Positions 9,328-20,457 of a stretch of 64,000 nucleotides of DNA are shown one piece after another. Below the pieces are notes generated by a model that did no database searches, was not told where the DNA came from, and saw nothing but the letters and a program-made list of their open reading frames with translations. The position numbers and the translations under genes are program-made. Origin of the DNA: Marchantia polymorpha subsp. ruderalis (Eukaryota > Streptophyta > Marchantiopsida > Marchantiales > Marchantiaceae); assembly GCA_037833965.1 (NCBI GenBank), contig AP031354.1, forward strand, positions 17,896,001 to 17,960,000. Reading direction: 5' to 3'. Each line of letters opens with the position of its first letter. The stretch's first letter is position 1.

Positions 9328-12300
9328 CTTCTTTATTAATCCATTCATCTGGGATGTTTGATCTATTCGAGCAAGTGGACGTGTTCTGACAGCTGAGTGA
9401 CACATGCGTAGTCAGCTGTAATAAGTATGTTACGTTTTTTTACTTTTGACTCAGAACAGTAGGTTCATACAAAACTGATAAGCTTTTTGGGAATTGACTA
9501 ACTATGATATCGAAGAACTGGGTACAGAGGATACTGTGTACCATTACTCGAGGTTAGTGCACAGCTCTAGTTCCAGAGTCTGGTGTTCTTTAGGCCTCAA
9601 ACATGAAACTGAAATCGAATTTCGTCCGTGCTACGATCACTCTTGCTTGTTTATCGTGGCGTATACAAGTTGATAGAACCAGCATGAACCAGTAACTTGC
9701 TGAGCTCAACGTTAAACCTCTGAAGAAGTTACATTTTTTGAAGTTGCTTGCAAATAAAGAGAAACTGTGCTGTATACATGACTTAAAAAATAATTCTGAT
9801 GCCAAATGCTAGATAACAGTGATACATGTCTTCAGATGAAGATCTGGTGTAATCGTACATGTAAAGTCAAGTAATTGATATATTTACTGAAATGAAACAA
9901 GTCATACTGCCACTTTTGCACTCGTGTGCTCATATCACAAATCCAAACATGTCATATGAAAGAGATAAAACGCATTGCTCATTTGATAAAATAGTTGAAA
10001 CGTAAGCATTTTATTTCATCTCTTTGTCTCTCTTTTTTCTGTTTGAAGCATATTCAGATATAATTTTGCTGCAATATTTAAAATTTGTGATTAATATACC
10101 TTTCTATTGGATGCGTAGTCTAATTTGCATATTTATTTGATGATAGTTCCCATCTCAAAATGTTTAACTCATAAACACGATCTAAATAATTGTTTCAAAC
10201 AAGACAGTATTAAATAAGAGTGGAAGTATCCCATTGTTCTTACCATATTTTATCTGCTTTAGAGATTATGATTGTACGAATTTTTCAGCTTTTTCAGTTG
10301 TTTTTAATATTTGGCGCTTTGACTCTTGGTAACTTTTATGTAGATACATCATCATAATTGAATTGATGTCATTACCTTGAATCGTGTGAGCGATCAAGGT
10401 GATGACAACAGTCGAACACAAAAATCGTGTTCCTTCATACTCTGTGATTGGAACACGGTGTCAGAATCTCAGAGAAGATCTTGACTTTGTTGTGCAAGCG
10501 AAGAGGAAACGTGGGTGAATGCCTCAGTGTGATGATATATTCGACGACGTCACATTGACAAAGTCAATTACAAATATCCTCTTTATCAATCAATTTATCT
10601 GGGATGTTTGATCTATTCGAGCAAGTGGACGTGTTCTGACAGCTGAGTGGCACATGCGTAGTCAGCTGTAATAAGCATGGTACTTTTTTTCTTACTTTTG
10701 ACCCAGAGCAGTTGTCTACATAATTGAAAATATCTTGTAGGTTCAGAAAAAACTGATAAGCTTTTTGGGAATTTACTAACTATGATATCGAAGAACTGTG
10801 TACAGAGGATACCAGTACTCGAGGTTATCAACTGCTGGTATGATTGTTCTTCTACCCCAGCAGTCAAGCATGTGAATGCATGCACAGTTTGGAGGTCTTT
10901 AGACCACAAACATGAAATCGTTATCGAATTTTGATCGTGCTAAGAACACTCTTGCTTGCTTGTTTATCGCTTGGTACAGAAGACGACAGAAACAGCATGA
11001 TCTGGTTACTTGCCACGTTCTATGGATCTGTGTTTTCACCGTTGTTACCGCCAAAACATATGGGATTTTACATTGAAAAGTGTGAGCGATCAAGGTAGCG
11101 AAAATATTATAACTCAAAAAGCGTGTTACTCCCTACTCTGTGATTGGACAATGGCGTTACAAGGTCAGACTAAATCCTGACTTTGTTGTGCAAGCGCACA
11201 GCATATGTGAGTCACACTTAATGCATCAGTGTGATGATACACTCGATGTCGTCACCTGACAACGAAGAGTTCACCCTACTCTGTGATTGGACAATGATGT
11301 TAGAAGGTCAGACTAGATCTTGACTTTGTTGTGCAAGCGAATATGTGAGTCACACTGAATGCATCAGTGTGATGATACACACGATGTCGACACCTGACAA
11401 AGAAGATTTCAAAGTTCATCTTCATTGAATTTTTATAATCTATTCAAGCTAAAGTGGATGCTTTTGACAACTGAGTGGCACATGCGCTGTCGGCCTGGTT
11501 GACAATGCCTCTTGTGCTTTCTTTTTCTATATAACTCTACATAACTTGTAGGTTCAGAATAAACTGGTAAGCTCTTTGGAATTTTACTAAACATAATGTT
11601 GAAGAACTTTGAACAGAGTAGAAGCGCAATCGACGTTCTCGATTGCTTATATGATTATTATTCTAGCTCAACTGCCAAGCATGTGAGCTCATGCACAGTT
11701 CTAGTTCCAGAGTCTGGTGTTCTTTACACCTCAAACATGAAACTTAAATCGAATTTCGTCCGTGCTACGAGCACTCTTGCTTGTTTATCGCGACGTATAG
11801 AAGTTGATAGATCCAAAATGATACTTGCTGAGATCAACCTTAAACCTCTCAAGAAGTTACATTTTTCGAAGTTGCTTACAAATTAAGAGAAACTGTGCTG
11901 TATACATGACTTACGAAATAACTCTGATGCTAAATGCAAGATAACAGTGATATGTGACTTCATATGAACATCTGGTGTAATAGTACATGTAAAGTCAAAT
12001 AATTGATATATCTACTGAAATGAAACAAGTCATACTGCCACTTTTGCACTCTGTGCTCATATCACAAATCCAAACATGTCATATGAAAGAGATAAAACGC
12101 ATTGCTCATTTGATAAAATAGTTGAAACGTAAACATTATATTTCATCTCTTTGTCTCTCTTTTTTCTGTTTAAAGCATATTCAGATATAGTTTTGCTGCA
12201 AAATTTTAAAATGTGATTAAATATCTTTCTATTGGATGCGTAGTCTAATTTGCATATTTATTTGATGATACTTCCCATCTCAAAATGTTTAACTCATAAA

Positions 12301-14235
12301 CAAGATCTAAAGAATTGTTTCAAACAAGACATCATTGTATAACATTGTTCTTACGATTAACATCTGCTTGTATAACATCTGCTTTAGAGATTTTGGTTGT
12401 ACAATTTTCCAAACTTTTTCAGTTGTTTTTAATATTTGGCGCTTTGACTCTTAGTAACTTTTGAATAGATATATCATCAGAATTGATGCATCAAACATAT
12501 TTTTCAAGAAAACAACTCTATTTATGAGGTAAAATGATAGATATTTACAATTTTGTTACTAAAGTTAAAAGAAGAAGGTGATCAAAGTGTCATTAGTCAT
12601 TTTTAAAGGTGTATATCAACAAACCCACACACATCAAAGCTTTTGATGCATTTTTTATTCAAGTTGAAACAACTCTGAAAAGATGAAATGTTGATGGAAA
12701 ATTTTGTTTTATATATAGAAATGTTTATCAAAATATAATATAGATTTTATTATCATATCAACATACATTCTACAAATGAAACTATGCATGTAAGTTTTAT
12801 ATCATGGAGTTACTAAATATCAAAGATATCCGCATATTGATTCAATCATACAATTTTATCATAGTGTGACAAAAAGAAACTATCAAAAAACTTGATAATT
12901 TTCAATCTTTATTTGCTTTTATTTGCTGAATGACCTCAATCTATTTGAAATATCAAAAGATTTAGAATTTCCTTATTTCAAAATATTATAGATTTTATGG
13001 ACATAATATAAAAAACTGACAGCTAGTAAATAGTTTTCAAAATTCCACATACCATTTGAATGATAATCTACATTGAGACTACTGAATGCATTTAGATTTC
13101 TTGAGTCTTTCACATTTCTATATTTCTTTAAAATTTTGCCTGAGTTTTAAATCTTTTCAGTTGTTCGTCAAAGTTCTTTTAATTGTTCTTTATAACTGTG
13201 ACTTTATTTCTTGATAAAACAAAATTTTCCTAACAAATCTTAATCATTATCAAATTATTTTTCTTGAATTCATGTTTTGAAAAAATTCCAGATCATAAAT
13301 GAATTGTTAAAATTTTTCGTTACTTTTCAAAGATTATTCTTATGTCTTGATTGCCAACAAATCCTTTTGAAAAAGTATAAATATGTGTATATTCAGGACA
13401 TTAAAATAAAAAGAAAATATTTTTTGCAAGTCAAATTGTTGATGATTTATCAAAATTCTGCTAGTTACGATGTCTATGAAACTCATCAGTACTTTCTTAG
13501 ATATATAAAGTCAAAATCGTATGATTTGAAATAATAACAAATCTTTTGTCCAACAAATAGCATCAAAGCTTTTTGACCCAGATTCCTATAACTAAACATT
13601 TTTTTCCCCACGGGTTATGTTTGTATTCTTGTATCATCTACTGATAACATAAGAAATTTCAAGATCATTATTTTTTTATCTCATTGTATAATTTGTAAGT
13701 TTAAAAAAAAATTGATTCCAAAATTCAAAGGAATGTACTTTCAATGGGATAAAGGGAAAATTATTTTTCATTCTGTAAGAATAAAAGTTATCTATACAAT
13801 TTTACACATTATTTAATAAATAAAACAAAATGAACCTTTCATAAATTTATTTAAAAAATTATATAAAATTACAAAAAATCAAATGACATCAATAAACTTC
13901 AAAATCTTTTATTGATTCAAAATCTTTTATTGAAAAATGTAGCGATCAGTGGGTTCTGTATGATTTAATTGCATTGGCAGAGACGAGCATCCTTTCTTAC
14001 AGACTTGAGACTGGAAACTCAAACCTGAAAGAGAAAGAAGACAGAGAAGAATCAATATCCTTCACAATCTTCGGTTCGCTGATCCAGCTTATCTAAGAAA
14101 TTGAACATCTTGTTCAACAGCTTGCGAGGCAGTGGCCACATGGTAAATATTTATCCGCAAGTGAAGATCTCTTCAGCCTACCTTGATGACCGCGGACTCT
14201 TCCCAATCACAGCAAAATTAGCATGTTACAATTTC
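9328..14235. repeat. AT-rich segment A1, upstream flank of a lost or off-window ROCO paralogue
   Basis: Nearly identical over 4.9 kb to 24320-29227 (A2) and 57940-62530 (A3). The first ~2 kb holds diverged modules marked by GTGAGCGATCAAGGT, GTGATTGGAACA and a TGACGTCA-like core, repeated near 10386, 11081 and 11278. The remainder (about 11900-13940) is very AT-rich and without convincing genes. In A2 and A3 this segment lies upstream of a ROCO gene on the minus strand; here its left end is cut by the family B insertion, so the matching gene should lie left of the window. A small ATG-started frame of 96 codons (11596-11886) recurs in all copies but is not convincing as a gene. Confidence 0.8.
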
Positions 14236-16803
14236 ATGAGAGGGAGTGTCGCAGCTGCTGGACTAGGAGGAAGAGAAGCAAGACGACACCAATCAATCAA
14301 TCGGGTCGCACTCTGTTCCGGAGAAGCTGGATCAGAAACATCGTGCTGCTGCTGCTTCCGTATCGTTTTGTTTTTTTTTCTTCACGCCTCCTCCGTCAAT
14401 GCTTCTCCTCAAGTCTTCCAGCAAGGGACAGACGGTCAACTTTCCAACCAGTTGATGACCATTGACAACTGTATCCTTCGATTCTCCTCTGTCACATCAT
14501 AGTCCGAAAGAAACCAAAATAAGGCCCCAGAATAAAACTCAGACAACGGAATCCACAGCATGAGCACTCTGTAGACACATCCTGTGCACACGATTTTGAA
14601 GTCTCCGGACGGACGGGTCAGGACCCAGTGGGACTCATACCGATCGTGCTGAGAACTGGAGAAGGTGAGCAATTTCGGATAGGGACATGGGCAGGCGAGA
14701 CAAGAATACCGATTCGCAGTCCTCCCTTCTTCCCTCGTGCCAGCAAGTCCCATATCCAACAAGCTGACTGGGGAGGGACCATGGACCCTTTCCACTTATT
14801 CTAATACTTCCAGTGTTGAGTCTAAGGAGTGCACATGAGAGCAGACGATATGATCCTCTCTGAACGGGTCAAAGGCTCCACGGACGCTGGCACCTCGTAG
14901 TGCCCACCTGGTCCTGAAGTCAACTCCCACTTGCCTTCATTCCCAGGTCAAACGCTCCTCGCTACATGTTCCCCCCTGGACCTGACTGACGCTTGGACCG
15001 CTTCTACACATCCACGCGAAACTCACATGAAATATCAGAATTTCGCGCCCAAAATTTCTTATTTGGCATAAGTTAGGCTTGTTCCCAGGGGACCCTGTTC
15101 AGCATCCATACCCACTGTTATGGAAAAGTCGTGGATTTTTGTTCCAAAACGTAAGTGTGTGGGTGTGTAGGGCATGCCTCATCTGGAGAAAGGTTTATTA
15201 ATCTCCTCGTATGAATAAGTGTTATCGGTTCTTCAGACAATTACGTCTTTCTTATCGACAACCTCAAAAGAGCCGAAGGGAGTACCGTCATGCGTCAGCT
15301 CTATGGTCCATCTAGGCTTCGGATGCTATCTGATTCTGCACAGTTTCAACATCCTGTTCAAGTATTCAAGTCGTTAGATACCTCGAATTCTTAGGCCACC
15401 GGTACTTCCTCACCTCAAATTCATCTCGTACAGATGGTAATGGCGTTGGTGTTGTTTTCTGAATGTACATCTTCAGTTAGGAGTATAACACTACTAGCTG
15501 TTTTTACGCGTTATATTCAGCAGGAATATCTGATTTAATTATTCTATAAAAGAAAATTCAGCTGACATACGTGATTTTATAAGAGTTTTGGAATACTGTA
15601 CGAATTGGGAAGATACGGATTGGCAGAACCTTTTCAGCTTTTTGTTTCCTTTTGTTGTACAAAAGGGCAAGAAGAGGATCTACTGGAGCTAGGGTCAGCA
15701 AATCGCTTTGCTCCCTTCAGCTGCGCACCTAAGAGCTTCCTTCGCTATACACGTAGGCCAGCTCGAGGTAGACCTTCCGGGGGAAACCTTCAAAGTCTTT
15801 CATATCCGAGGTGTCAATACTTCCTCGTAATCCAAAGGAATTCGCTGCTCTTCATCATTGTACAATGATGAAGAGCTTACTCTATAGTGTATCGCTACTT
15901 GTAGTGTTCCCGGACAACTTTTTTTCTTTTGGTGCCGGAATTGGCCTCATATCAAGCTATAGTAGACGAATTCTCCACCGCTGAGTCTAACCTATGGGTC
16001 TCGCTAAACCTGATTAACGTTGATGCCCAAGAATTGGAATGCAACTTTCTGAACTATTATCAAAGATGTATAATTTTCTGTGGTGTGACCGGATCTAATC
16101 GATTAGTGATATCCTTCTCCGTTCAATTTATTGCAATGACCATGATTGTTCTTGTCTTTGATCAAAGACTCGAGAAAGCCTCGTCCACCTAACGGCCATG
16201 ATTGTTTCGATCAAACCATACGTTATTAACATTCTGCGAGATGAATGCAGAATGAATATCCTAGTCAAGGACTTGCAACGAGAATCACATTTCCCATGAT
16301 ATTCAGCAAACCAGGTAGTGTATCCTTTGAAAATGTATGCTTCACGTAAAGAGTCTCTTTAACTTAACGTCCACACGCAGTCCAATTGCAAAAGCATTCT
16401 TGATTCGAAACTACCACATTTATACACGTGACAGTTCTGAGCATGCTGGCGATTTAAAATGCACTGAGAACCCCCCGCTATGAAAAAGTATGTTATCAGG
16501 GTGTCGCACGAAGAATACGGAAAGAAAAAATCTGATAACGCTTCAACAATATATCATAGGAGAGAGATTTGTGCACAGGTTTTGTTTTACCAGTGAGATG
16601 CATTCGAACTGGAGTTCGGCCTCCTAAGAAATCTTGTGAAATATCGGATCGGATATTGTGCATGAATTCTAGAAAAAACATTTTCTTTAGACTATATTGC
16701 TCTCTTGTTTAAACACGGATACTACTTGAAAATGATAACACATCTTAAATTTTAGTTCCGGTCCATCTTTCATTTGTTGGACCTTCATCGTGGGACAAAA
16801 GAA
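14236..16803. other. Non-coding 3' flank of ROCO gene 1
   Basis: No gene is supported here. 14236-14345 is shared with 33330-33450. 14346-15688 is unique in the window and only has shadow frames. 15689-15985 is repeated at 29762-30058, and 15965-16803 is repeated with small indels at 33720-34567, just downstream of ROCO gene 2. This marks it as the ancestral downstream flank of the duplicated unit. Confidence 0.6.
15847..15876. repeat. 30-bp perfect palindrome
   Basis: Each arm begins GCTCTTCATCATTGT and reads the same on both strands. The paralogous site 29923-29952 has one mismatch. It could form a hairpin or cruciform; role unknown. Confidence 0.7.
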
Positions 16804-17076
16804 TCAGTCAATCAGGGATATGTCTGGAAGTTCAACATGACCACCCTCACCTGTCAAGGGAAGGATTTTCATCACAGTGAGACTTGCAACGAGACAATAT
16901 GAACACTCTACCCTCAAAAAGTCATCTGGATAGTTTAGCCGAACACTGATCTTCTTCAGAAACATAACTGTGCGATTCACATGACGGCAAAGATTATAAA
17001 AGATTTCTTGTGAAAACTGCAAGGAAGAATTTGCAGAGTTGTATATTGCATGACAGTCTAAACATATGCTTGTCAA
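16804..17076 (-). other. Conserved small frame downstream of ROCO gene 1
   Basis: An open frame of 90 codons starts 32 bp after the stop codon of the ROCO C-terminal remnant. The equivalent frame after ROCO gene 2 (34849-34568) stays open despite a 3-bp difference. The peptide is Leu/Val/Cys-rich. It may be 3' UTR, a further exon or a small gene; there is no recognised domain. Confidence 0.3.
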
Positions 17077-17108
17077 TTGCCTAGTGACATTCTAACCTCT
17101 TCAAAATC

Positions 17109-17438
17109 CTAACATGTCAAAATTCCACAACGAAGGCCTTTATTCATGCACTTCTCGCACACCCATGCATGCCCACCTTTCTCTAAACTGACGTATTTCA
17201 CCTGATACAACTTGAAGATTTCGGAATAACGATTTTGAAGCTGAGGCGCAAGAGTTTGCTGAATCCTCAACCATGCTTCTTGCAGCTCCTTGTTTTCCCC
17301 GCCTTTGAGAAATGCCCTATGATCATCATCACTAATACCGTCTAGTTGAACAATATCAGATTTTAAATCTCCCCAGTCCGGAATCGCCCCGCCCAAACTG
17401 ACTGTCTTATCCAGTCCAGCCTTCATAGCATAATACAT
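17109..17438 (-). pseudogene. Frameshifted C-terminal remnant of ROCO gene 1
   Basis: This stretch encodes the last ~109 residues of the ROCO protein but is out of frame with exon 3. It matches the C-terminus of ROCO gene 2 (35403-34876) closely, including the Cys-rich end with WVCEKC and a final Cys before the stop. A 58-bp tandem duplication at 17421-17536 separates it from exon 3. Because 58 is not a multiple of three, the upstream frame ends at 17407 instead of entering this segment. It could be read only by splicing around the duplication or by frameshifting, for which there is no sign. Confidence 0.8.
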
Positions 17439-18675
17439 GACTTTGTATGAGATTTCGATAGTTTTCCGAATCCACGAGCTTCATAGCATAAAACATGACT
17501 TTGTATGAGATTTCGATAGTTTTCCGAATCCACGAGCTATTCTCCCGATCCAAGCGTATCTTCAAACCTTCTTGATCTTTGACAGTGTGAAACCCAGTCA
17601 GTGACTCACACATCAATTGTAAGCGAACGGTTGTTCCGTTATGCAAAAGCGCACTAATTCGATAGAAGAGATTAACATCGTTCGTAACGTAAGGTCGCTT
17701 GGGCACACTGGCCTGCTGAAGCGAATCAGAATACTGAATTATCCTGTCCACTTTAGACACAAATGCACTCAGCGTTGACTGCAGTTCTTGGTGCAAAGAG
17801 AGTATTTGTCCCATCTTCATCTCCATTCTCTGCAGAATGCTCTGCACTAATCTCAACCTCTCGTCCAAACCATCAATCTTTTGTACAAGCTCTTCTTTTA
17901 GCTGGTCCATCTTGAACAAAAAAAGTTGGGTCTCCACACTTGAATTCTCCACACTTGTGCTGGCACGACTCAAGCACCTGGATGTGAGTGATTTGAGGTC
18001 TTTCATTGGCGGGAAATTTGAGTCGCTAACCATGTTTTCAGCTTCAGGATAACACTGAGACAAATCATTGTCCACGCTACTTAGACCTTCGTGCAATGGC
18101 TTCAATTCTTCAATTTGTTTCCGTCGAATCTCGTTCACAATTGCTTCCACATCGCTCTCCCACAACAAATCTCTTGCTCGTTCGGATATTCCGCCAGTGT
18201 GCCCTTCAATCTGGGGCCAACAGTGCTCATAGTTGAACAACTCTTCCTTCTTCTCCATCAAGTGCAACCTTTCCATTGACGTTTCCTCAAGTTTGTTTTT
18301 GATGCTACAAATGAAGTCCGATTTCAGATTCTCGATCAGAATGGCTCCTCTGAGATGACTCGGAATCCGCTTCTCCACGCAAAATGTTTGAATCACACCT
18401 AGCACTAACGCCACCCCGGGACAGCCTTTTGATGATGCGCAAAACAATATCAATTCCTGGACGATATGCCTCATCACATATTTAGTAGCCTCCTCCCTTG
18501 ACTTATGCCTTGAGCATAACATCAAAACATCTACGTATTTGTGAGACTTTTCACTGTGAACGTGCTCGATATATATTTGATGCCCTTCATCAAAAAGTCG
18601 TAGATAATGTCGAGAGCAGGTAATATTCTCCTCGAGAACATGCATATCGGATTTCAACTTGCGTCTCATGAACAT
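17407..18675 (-). CDS. ROCO gene 1 exon 3: COR C-part, coiled coil, truncated end
   Basis: Follows exon 2 in phase 0. The intron is 18835-18676 (160 bp) with donor CAG|GTGAGG and acceptor TTGTAG|ATG. The segment encodes the end of the COR region, a helical Glu/Lys/Leu-rich stretch that looks like a coiled coil (about 18000-17730), and the start of a C-terminal domain. The frame then enters the second copy of a 58-bp tandem repeat and stops at 17409-17407. The predicted spliced product is about 1,388 residues, lacking the last ~109 found in the paralogue. COR regions normally mediate ROCO dimerisation. Whether the truncated product is made or functional is unknown. Confidence 0.75.
   Translation of the reverse strand: MFMRRKLKSDMHVLEENITCSRHYLRLFDEGHQIYIEHVHSEKSHKYVDVLMLCSRHKSREEATKYVMRHIVQELILFCASSKGCPGVALVLGVIQTFCVEKRIPSHLRGAILIENLKSDFICSIKNKLEETSMERLHLMEKKEELFNYEHCWPQIEGHTGGISERARDLLWESDVEAIVNEIRRKQIEELKPLHEGLSSVDNDLSQCYPEAENMVSDSNFPPMKDLKSLTSRCLSRASTSVENSSVETQLFLFKMDQLKEELVQKIDGLDERLRLVQSILQRMEMKMGQILSLHQELQSTLSAFVSKVDRIIQYSDSLQQASVPKRPYVTNDVNLFYRISALLHNGTTVRLQLMCESLTGFHTVKDQEGLKIRLDRENSSWIRKTIEISYKVMFYAMKLVDSENYRNLIQSHVLCYEGWTG
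17421..17536. repeat. 58-bp tandem duplication inside ROCO gene 1
   Basis: Two direct copies (17421-17478 and 17479-17536) differ by a single base. The paralogue at 35190-35250 has one copy. The extra unit shifts the reading frame by one. Confidence 0.92.
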
Positions 18676-18835
18676 CTACAATCATAGAAAATTTGGTAAA
18701 TCTCGAGTGGGACATTCAAATTATTCATTGCATTTAATGGAAAGGAAACAATTGCTTCATCATACGCAAATTACAAACAGAACTTGACGCATATAACAAT
18801 TTATCTGTGTGTGTGAAAGCATGATTCAACCTCAC

Positions 18836-20127
18836 CTGGAAGCGTGGAAAAAATGCAGCCGTCAATGACATTGTTCTCCCATCTTGGCACTGAATCCGAA
18901 TGCCAACAAACTGTGAATTCTCTCTTGTATTTTCCCAACACATCAACTTCAAGTGCGCCCCTTCTTGATGGTCATGTTCTTCCTTGCTTGCATGCTCAGG
19001 GATGAAGGAAGGAATGAAATACTGAGAACTATCTTCCAGCTTGAAACACAAATCTAAATTGACAAGGATGTTTTCAAGCTGCTCTCTGCCCACACCACTC
19101 TGGCCATGTGCTTGCTCTCGCAAAAACTCTTCTATCAACCGAACAAAGACACTCTCACTCACAAATCCGTCCTTGCTTGCACCGTATGGGCACGTTCTAT
19201 TAGAAAACTCTGTCTCTTGAGCTTGAAAGTTTTGACCAAGAGCTATCAGCTCACCCAGGAAGGTATTAGTAAGCCAGTTGGGATCTACAATGATGTACTT
19301 AAGGTTGGAAATGTATATGATAGATCCAACCTCATTCAAGTAGAATATGATAGACTCCATTATCTTCGAATCATCCTCAAAGTGACGAGAAGAAGAAGGA
19401 ATGAATTTTTTCAAGTAGGGAGCACAAAAATCATGAAATTGATCATATGACCACAGAGGGCAACTTCTGTTCTTCTTGGTTTCTGCAACGAAGAGGGAGA
19501 TGAGTTGAGAACATAATAGAGGAACTTGTGGAGATTTTTCACTCAACAACTTGTTGAAATTTTCAAGAATGTGACGGTTGAGAGGAATAATTTGTTTTTT
19601 ATTCCTAGCATCCACATGAAAACACTCTTGAACAGGGAGTAGATCCACAAAATTTGCGAATCTTTGGTTGAGTTCTTCAATTATGGTCTGAGTCCAACTC
19701 ACAGAGCTGTATTTGGCTTTATCTTTGTGAGAGATGACAACAAAAACTTGGGGAAGATCACGTCCCGTGATCTTAACACTGGATGTGATGAAGCTTAACC
19801 AATCCTCCAACTCGGTTTTGAAACAAGAGTCTGGTTTGTTTTTAGATGTGTTGTCACAAAAAGGGCTATACACAAAAAGAAAAACACAAAAATTGTTGGT
19901 TTGAGGAAATAGCACATTCTGAAGGGTACGAAAAATTGATTGTCCCGCAAGATCCCAAACTGAGATTTGCATTTTGTCAATAGTTTGCAAATACTCCACT
20001 TCGATGCCTTTGGTCCTCCAGAGTCGTTCAGCTACTCGGAAGCAGTCTACCCAATCAATGGATAGACTGCTTCCGAGTAGCCAGCTATGATTGATACTCA
20101 TCAGGGTTTTACGCAGTTGAGTTTTTC
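18836..20127 (-). CDS. ROCO gene 1 exon 2: Roc GTPase and COR domains
   Basis: Encodes the Ras-of-complex GTPase followed by the COR domain. The Walker A motif is completed across intron 1: exon 1 ends GSPRAG and this exon begins with KT, giving G-x4-GKT. Next come a switch-II WDLAGQ (G3) and an SHKDK block in the position of the NKxD guanine-specificity motif. The COR part has typical signatures: a YLNEVGSI helix, IIVDPNWLTN and YFIPSFIPE. The exon starts after a CGTGCAG acceptor and ends phase 0 at a CAG|GTGAGG donor. An unusual 18-bp inverted repeat (20031-20081) lengthens the region between the P-loop and switch compared with gene 2. Such proteins act as regulated GTPase switches, often in signalling; the specific role here is unknown. 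Confidence 0.85.
20031..20081. repeat. 18-bp perfect inverted repeat in the Roc exon
   Basis: Arms GCTACTCGGAAGCAGTCT (20031-20048) and its reverse complement (20064-20081) flank a 15-bp loop. The paralogous exon in gene 2 (near 52590-52620) lacks the symmetry and is shorter, so gene 1 gained it, possibly by templated quasi-palindrome conversion. Confidence 0.8.
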
Positions 20128-20457
20128 CTGCACGATACAAAACAAAAGCATAAAATACACAACTTTTTATTAATGATGCTTTGAATTGATATTATTGAGA
20201 TACAATATGACATGTTATTATTTTAACGTGAAGATAAATTGATTTAAAAATGTAAAATCACCAAAACAATTGAAGTTATATAACTAATGATTCACACATT
20301 TGATGTTTTTCTTTCCGTTACTAATTGTATACACATATCATTATATATAGATCAAAATAGCATTTGTTGTGTCAATTTTGATTTTAGAAAAGTTAAACTA
20401 TAGATTGCTAGTTGGTGTACATTGAGGAAAAAACTGAGAATGTACAGGGCCTGTTAC

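Noticed and set aside
11596..11886. 96-codon ATG frame repeated at 26590-26880 and 60208-60498
   Set aside because: Identical only because the whole segment is recently duplicated; the diverged modules with the same sequence (around 9590 and 24584) contain stops in this frame, so coding is not supported.
14436..14795. 119-codon minus frame in the ROCO 1 flank
   Set aside because: No recognisable domain, no paralogue in the other flank, and composition typical of non-coding DNA.
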